From positions 265,144 through 329,143 of the forward strand of contig ML976735.1 in assembly GCA_010015655.1 (NCBI GenBank): a stretch of 64,000 nucleotides of DNA. Reading direction: 5' to 3'. Below are positions 60,946 to 64,000 of the stretch, piece after piece. Position numbers and translations under genes: made by a program. Within the stretch, counting starts at the first letter, position 1. Every line of letters begins with the position of its first letter. Origin of the DNA: Bimuria novae-zelandiae CBS 107.79. Lineage: Eukaryota > Ascomycota > Dothideomycetes > Pleosporales > Didymosphaeriaceae. The notes under the pieces are model-generated. The model worked only from the letters and a program-made list of their open reading frames with translations, did not search any database and was not told the origin of the DNA.

Positions 60946-61119
60946 GTGACGCTTAGTCAACGATCAGGGAGCTCGAAAATAAAGACTATTAAGGAGAAGA
61001 AGCTCTAATAAGACGTTAAGCTATTTAGAAGTTTAGAGGATCGCGTGCTTAGCTACTTAGCTACTTAAATTAACTTTAGCTAGCGTAGAAAGCTCTAGTA
61101 AGGTATTTTTTTTATAATA
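60946..61119 (-). repeat. 3' LTR of the compact element
   Basis: 174 bp, starts TGTGACGC on the plus strand; partner of 62659-62832. Confidence 0.75.
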
Positions 61120-61293
61120 CACCTCCTAGGTTATAAGGCATAGTAAAATAAGCTAAATAGTAATTTAAAGTATAAAAATAGTAGCGAACTTACGCGTAGA
61201 GCCTAAAAAGCGTCTAGCTTAGATTACTAGCTTACTAGGTAATTAGTCTAAGTAGCTAGTTTATATATAGTTCTAAAAAAAAGGTAGAGAAAA

Positions 61294-61500
61294 AGGAGCA
61301 GCATACTTCTACTATAAAGCTTTAATAAATATTTAAAGACAGCTATTTACTTGCAACGTAATTAGCGCGAGTACCTACGTAAAAAAGTAAAAAAAATAGA
61401 AGGAGTAGCGTACTTCTACTATAAAGCTTTAATAAATATTTAAGGGTAAATATCTACTTATAACGTAATCCGCACGAGTACCTGCGTATATAAATAAGAG
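61294..61500. repeat. 107-bp tandem duplication inside the compact element
   Basis: 61294-61400 and 61401-about 61500 share blocks such as CTACTATAAAGCTTTAATAA and CGAGTACCT(A/G)CGTA, with transitions between copies. It lies near the 3' LTR side of the element. Confidence 0.75.
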
Positions 61501-61549
61501 AATAGGTAGCTATAGACTTACTATACTTTATACTTTAATGTTTCCTAAA

Positions 61550-62460
61550 AATTCTACAAGTTTTACTATCCACCCCTTTTACTTAAGCTTAAATAATAAC
61601 ACTTTCCACTAATCCTTTTAAATTTAATTTTTTATTTTACTAATCTCCTTACTTATAGGTTTATTATAAAGCTTATAAAATACTTCTCCTTAAAGCGCGT
61701 ACTGTAAGCGGGTGCACTTTATAGGCTTCTATTAATACTAGCTATTTGCTCTATATGGGCACTTATAGTTCGCATTAAGAGTGCGTCCGCCGAGCGTAGC
61801 GTACATGCCTGCATGCTTAGTTGTTTGGTCAAGCTGCGCGAGCCATCGAGCATATCCTTCTAGAGACAGAGTTGCTACTGCGCCTGGTCGCGATAGGTTA
61901 TTAAGCTCTTTCTAAGTCTACTTATAGTTGTATCGTAGTGGTGAGCGTAAGAAATCCTTTATTAGCAATATACCTTTTATCTCTAGGAGATTTAGGAGCA
62001 CAGCGTTAGCGTGTGCGCGATTCTATTCAGATAGCTATTTAGTTATGTCTATTGTTCTGCCGCTTTGTGGGCGTAGGACGACCTCTCTGTATGTATATTG
62101 TACCTACTCCTTTTAATTATCATCGCTCGGGCAAAGATTATTTTTTAATTCTTTTATTAGCGCCTATAGCGTTTACTAATTATCTTATTATAGTATTATA
62201 AGCTTTAAGCTTTATAAATTAATTATAGTATATACCTAGTTCTAGAGTGCCTAAAGCTTTATTATAAGCTAAGTATAAAAAGTAGACTTTAGCTTATAGC
62301 GCTTAAGCTATTATATACAGGGCTCGCCGCTAGTATTTAAGTCTAGTAGCTTTAGAGCCTAGTTATGTATGTTTATCTACTTAGAATCTTTAGGGTTAAT
62401 ATAACTTTATATTTTTTAAGCCTTTATATAGTACTTAAGCTACGTGTACTAAAGTAAGAA
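61550..62460 (-). pseudogene. Gag-like protein of the compact element
   Basis: On the minus strand a single frame, broken only by TAG/TAA, reads LKYYIKA*KI*SYINPKDSK, later ALIKELKNNLCPSDDN, then SGRTIDITK*LSE*NRAHA, EIKGILLIKDFLRSPL and GAVATLSLEGYARWLAQLD. The spacing of the WxYI, LxxxLxP(S/T)D, IxxWLxxW and DFLxxL phrases resembles the Gag (UBN2-like) domain of fungal Copia elements. No CCHC knuckle is evident. The stops sit where Trp or Gln is expected, as after RIP. Confidence 0.55.
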
Positions 62461-62658
62461 TAAGTTATAATTTATAATTTAATAACTTACTAGGAGCTTT
62501 ATAGTAGTTATTATACAGTTTAGCTTTATTATAAGTTATAAGCGTCGAGACGTAAGCGTTAGAATAATAAAAAGTAAAGAATAGCTTTTTACTTTAATTA
62601 TTAAATAAGGAAGAGCAAGTATATTATATAGTAATTATAAGGGTACTAGGCTTATAAC

Positions 62659-62832
62659 TATAGCGCTTAGTTAATAATTAGGGAGCTTAAAAATAAAGAC
62701 TATTAAGAAGAAAAAGCTCTACTAAGACGTTAAGCTATTTAGGAGTTTAGGGGATCGCGTGCTTGGCTGCTTAGCTACTTGGATCAATCCTAGCTTGCGC
62801 AGAAAGCTCAAGTAAGGTGTCCTTTTGCAACA
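62659..62832 (-). repeat. 5' LTR of the compact element
   Basis: 174 bp, ends TTTTGCAACA on the plus strand, followed by the AATAT duplication. Confidence 0.75.
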
Positions 62833-62889
62833 AATATATATAAAGGTTTAAATAAGGAAAAGATAGAGCTAGTACCTTAATTTTTTATA

Positions 62890-63905
62890 CTTTACCCTAG
62901 CTAGAGTTGTGAGATTGTTAGGGTTATTAAGGATGGGTGATAATTGTGTGTGTCATAGTATAAGGTCTGATAAAGAAGTGATAAGATTAATTAATTTAAT
63001 CTCTCTTATAATTATGTCTCTAGCAGCTAGTTAACGCCTCCCATTTAAAGTTCCTGTCTATGCGTTATATGTAATAGCCCTTGACCTTTTCTAGCCTAGG
63101 TACTTTACTATATAAAATCTAACACACACTTTTAGCTTAGAGTAATCTATTAATTCAGCTGCATATACTAAGGTTATATAAAGGAGAGGTTATTAAATTA
63201 ATCTTAAATCTCCTTTAGAGGTGCTTTACGTGCTTCCTTTTAATCTCTTATCTTTACTAGTCCTAAATAGTCTAAAAAGGCTAGCTACTTGTTTACTAGG
63301 AGTGCCTTTGTAAGGCTATCTATAATTATATCTTTAGATCGTGTGTACTTTATATCGATTCTGCTGTCTATAACTTCCTGTTAGAGCCAGTGATTATGGA
63401 TATCCACATGCTATAACTTAGTTTGTAGCTTACAAACTTCTTAAGTTACTAGTTTAATAGTCTGCTAGTTGTCATATTTAGTTATAATTATTAGGCTAGG
63501 TAATTAAACCCTTAGCTTTTTAATTAAGTAAGACGTAAAGATAGCTTCTTTAGCTATTTATAAAAGTGCTAGGAGTTTCGCTTTTATAGTTAATGTCATA
63601 ATAGTCTCCTGTTTGCTAGCTCTCTATGTAATAAGTCTATTAAATAGTTTAATAGTATATCCTTGTGAGCTCTTGCGGTCTAGTATATTATTGGTAAATA
63701 AGGCGTTACTAGCTACTTATAAGGAATTACTTTTACTAACTTAGAGCATTATCTACTTCGTGTTATTAAGATATAATAAGACTTAATTAGTAGCATAGTA
63801 GTACTCTAGTCCTAGGATTGTAAAGAATCTAGCTAGTTAAGAAGTTATAAAGGCAATATTTAGTCGCGTACTAATAGTTATATATAGTAGTAATTTAATC
63901 TTACG
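62890..63905 (-). mobile_element. 3' end of another minus-strand Copia element
   Basis: Minus-strand text near 63440-63300 is Copia RNase H: TKL*HVDIHNHWL*QEVIDS, then KYTRSKDIIIDSLTKALLVN. A purine tract TGGGAGGCG (near 63035-63043) is followed by an LTR-like region down to about 62890. The rest of the element lies beyond the window or beyond the TIR element at the right edge. RIP stops are frequent. Confidence 0.7.
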
Positions 63906-64000
63906 TTACTCGGCCCCAATGGCTGATTCTCAGTTTTTCTCCGAAAAAGGCCGTGCTCCGCACGGCCCTACTAGCTCAATGATCGCACACGCTCAATGAT
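63906..64000. mobile_element. Start of a further TIR element, cut by the window end
   Basis: Composition changes abruptly from TpA-rich to normal near 63905. GCTCAATGAT occurs twice, 17 bp apart (63974 and 63991), as in the other pogo-type TIRs. A perfect hairpin GGCCGTGC-TCC-GCACGGCC lies at 63949-63967. The exact TA border cannot be fixed. Confidence 0.55.

Larger units (their letters stand above)
60946..62832 (-). mobile_element. Compact gag-only Copia-like LTR retrotransposon (non-autonomous)
   Basis: Two 174-bp direct repeats (60946-61119 and 62659-62832) enclose only 1.54 kb. AATAT flanks both sides (60941-60945 and 62833-62837). On the minus strand a primer-site-like GTTATAAGCC follows one LTR and a purine tract CCTAGGAGGTG precedes the other, so the element reads on the minus strand. 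The interior has one protein-like frame (Gag) and no protease, integrase or reverse transcriptase text. RIP has altered both LTRs. Confidence 0.75.

Noticed and set aside
61278..61500. Two similar units suggestive of a CRISPR-like or centromeric array
   Set aside because: Only two copies of a 107-bp unit inside an LTR element in a eukaryotic genome; a local tandem duplication explains it.
61928..62116. 62-codon plus-strand frame
   Set aside because: Antisense to the Gag-like frame of the compact element.

Overview
This 64-kb window is nuclear DNA of a filamentous ascomycete (Pezizomycotina; Pleosporales or a close relative is my inference). Spliceosomal introns are short (45-66 bp, one of 123 bp), with GTAAGT/GTATGT donors and CTAAT/TACTGAC-like branch sites. 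The gene families are fungal: an FMP27-type lipid-transfer protein, a GT90/CAP10 glycosyltransferase, a GH28 exopolygalacturonase and a PTR2 peptide transporter. The landscape is strongly two-part: gene blocks of ordinary composition alternate with very AT/TpA-rich blocks of transposable elements. Those elements carry the marks of repeat-induced point mutation (RIP): C-to-T in CpA context, Gln/Trp codons turned into stops, and Asp turned into Asn in catalytic motifs.

Layout. Positions 1-6548 hold a minus-strand FMP27-like gene cut by the window edge. Positions about 7050-20990 are a nested transposon block: pogo/Fot1-type DNA transposons E1 (7336-9455) and E2 (18897-20990), two pogo fragments A and B, a 294-bp MITE, and a 7.2-kb chromodomain Ty3/Gypsy element (10381-17567). 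Unique sequence (20991-21267 and from 26789) is split by a 5.5-kb Copia element (21268-26788) that itself holds a solo LTR. Positions 26789-46215 are the gene-bearing block: a small unknown protein, GT90, exopolygalacturonase, a C2H2 zinc-finger gene, PTR2, a broken acidic/LRR-like gene, and the relic of a larger fungal protein family. That relic is disrupted by a 0.7-kb insert and truncated by a retroelement at 46216. Positions 46216-64000 are a second graveyard: a minus-strand Copia (46216-59131) split by another Copia (48193-55904). The inner Copia carries an intact pogo transposon (49983-51809) with a complete 536-aa transposase. Then come a solo LTR, the start of another TIR element, a Gypsy 5' end, a 1.9-kb gag-only Copia-like element, the 3' end of a further Copia and the start of one more TIR element.

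How the parts relate. The gene block has no operon-like logic. The secreted exopolygalacturonase and the peptide transporter fit a plant-tissue feeding lifestyle, and the zinc-finger gene converges on the polygalacturonase gene. The strongest unusual signals are in the transposons. Six elements with different terminal sequences all carry a motif repeated at exactly 17 bp inside their ends. The Gypsy element appears to carry an intron-containing antisense gene between pol and its 3' LTR. A compact LTR element encodes only a Gag-like protein. One pogo transposon has escaped RIP inside a RIP-destroyed matrix. No tRNA, rRNA or CRISPR feature was found. Domain calls come from motif reading by eye, not from database searches.
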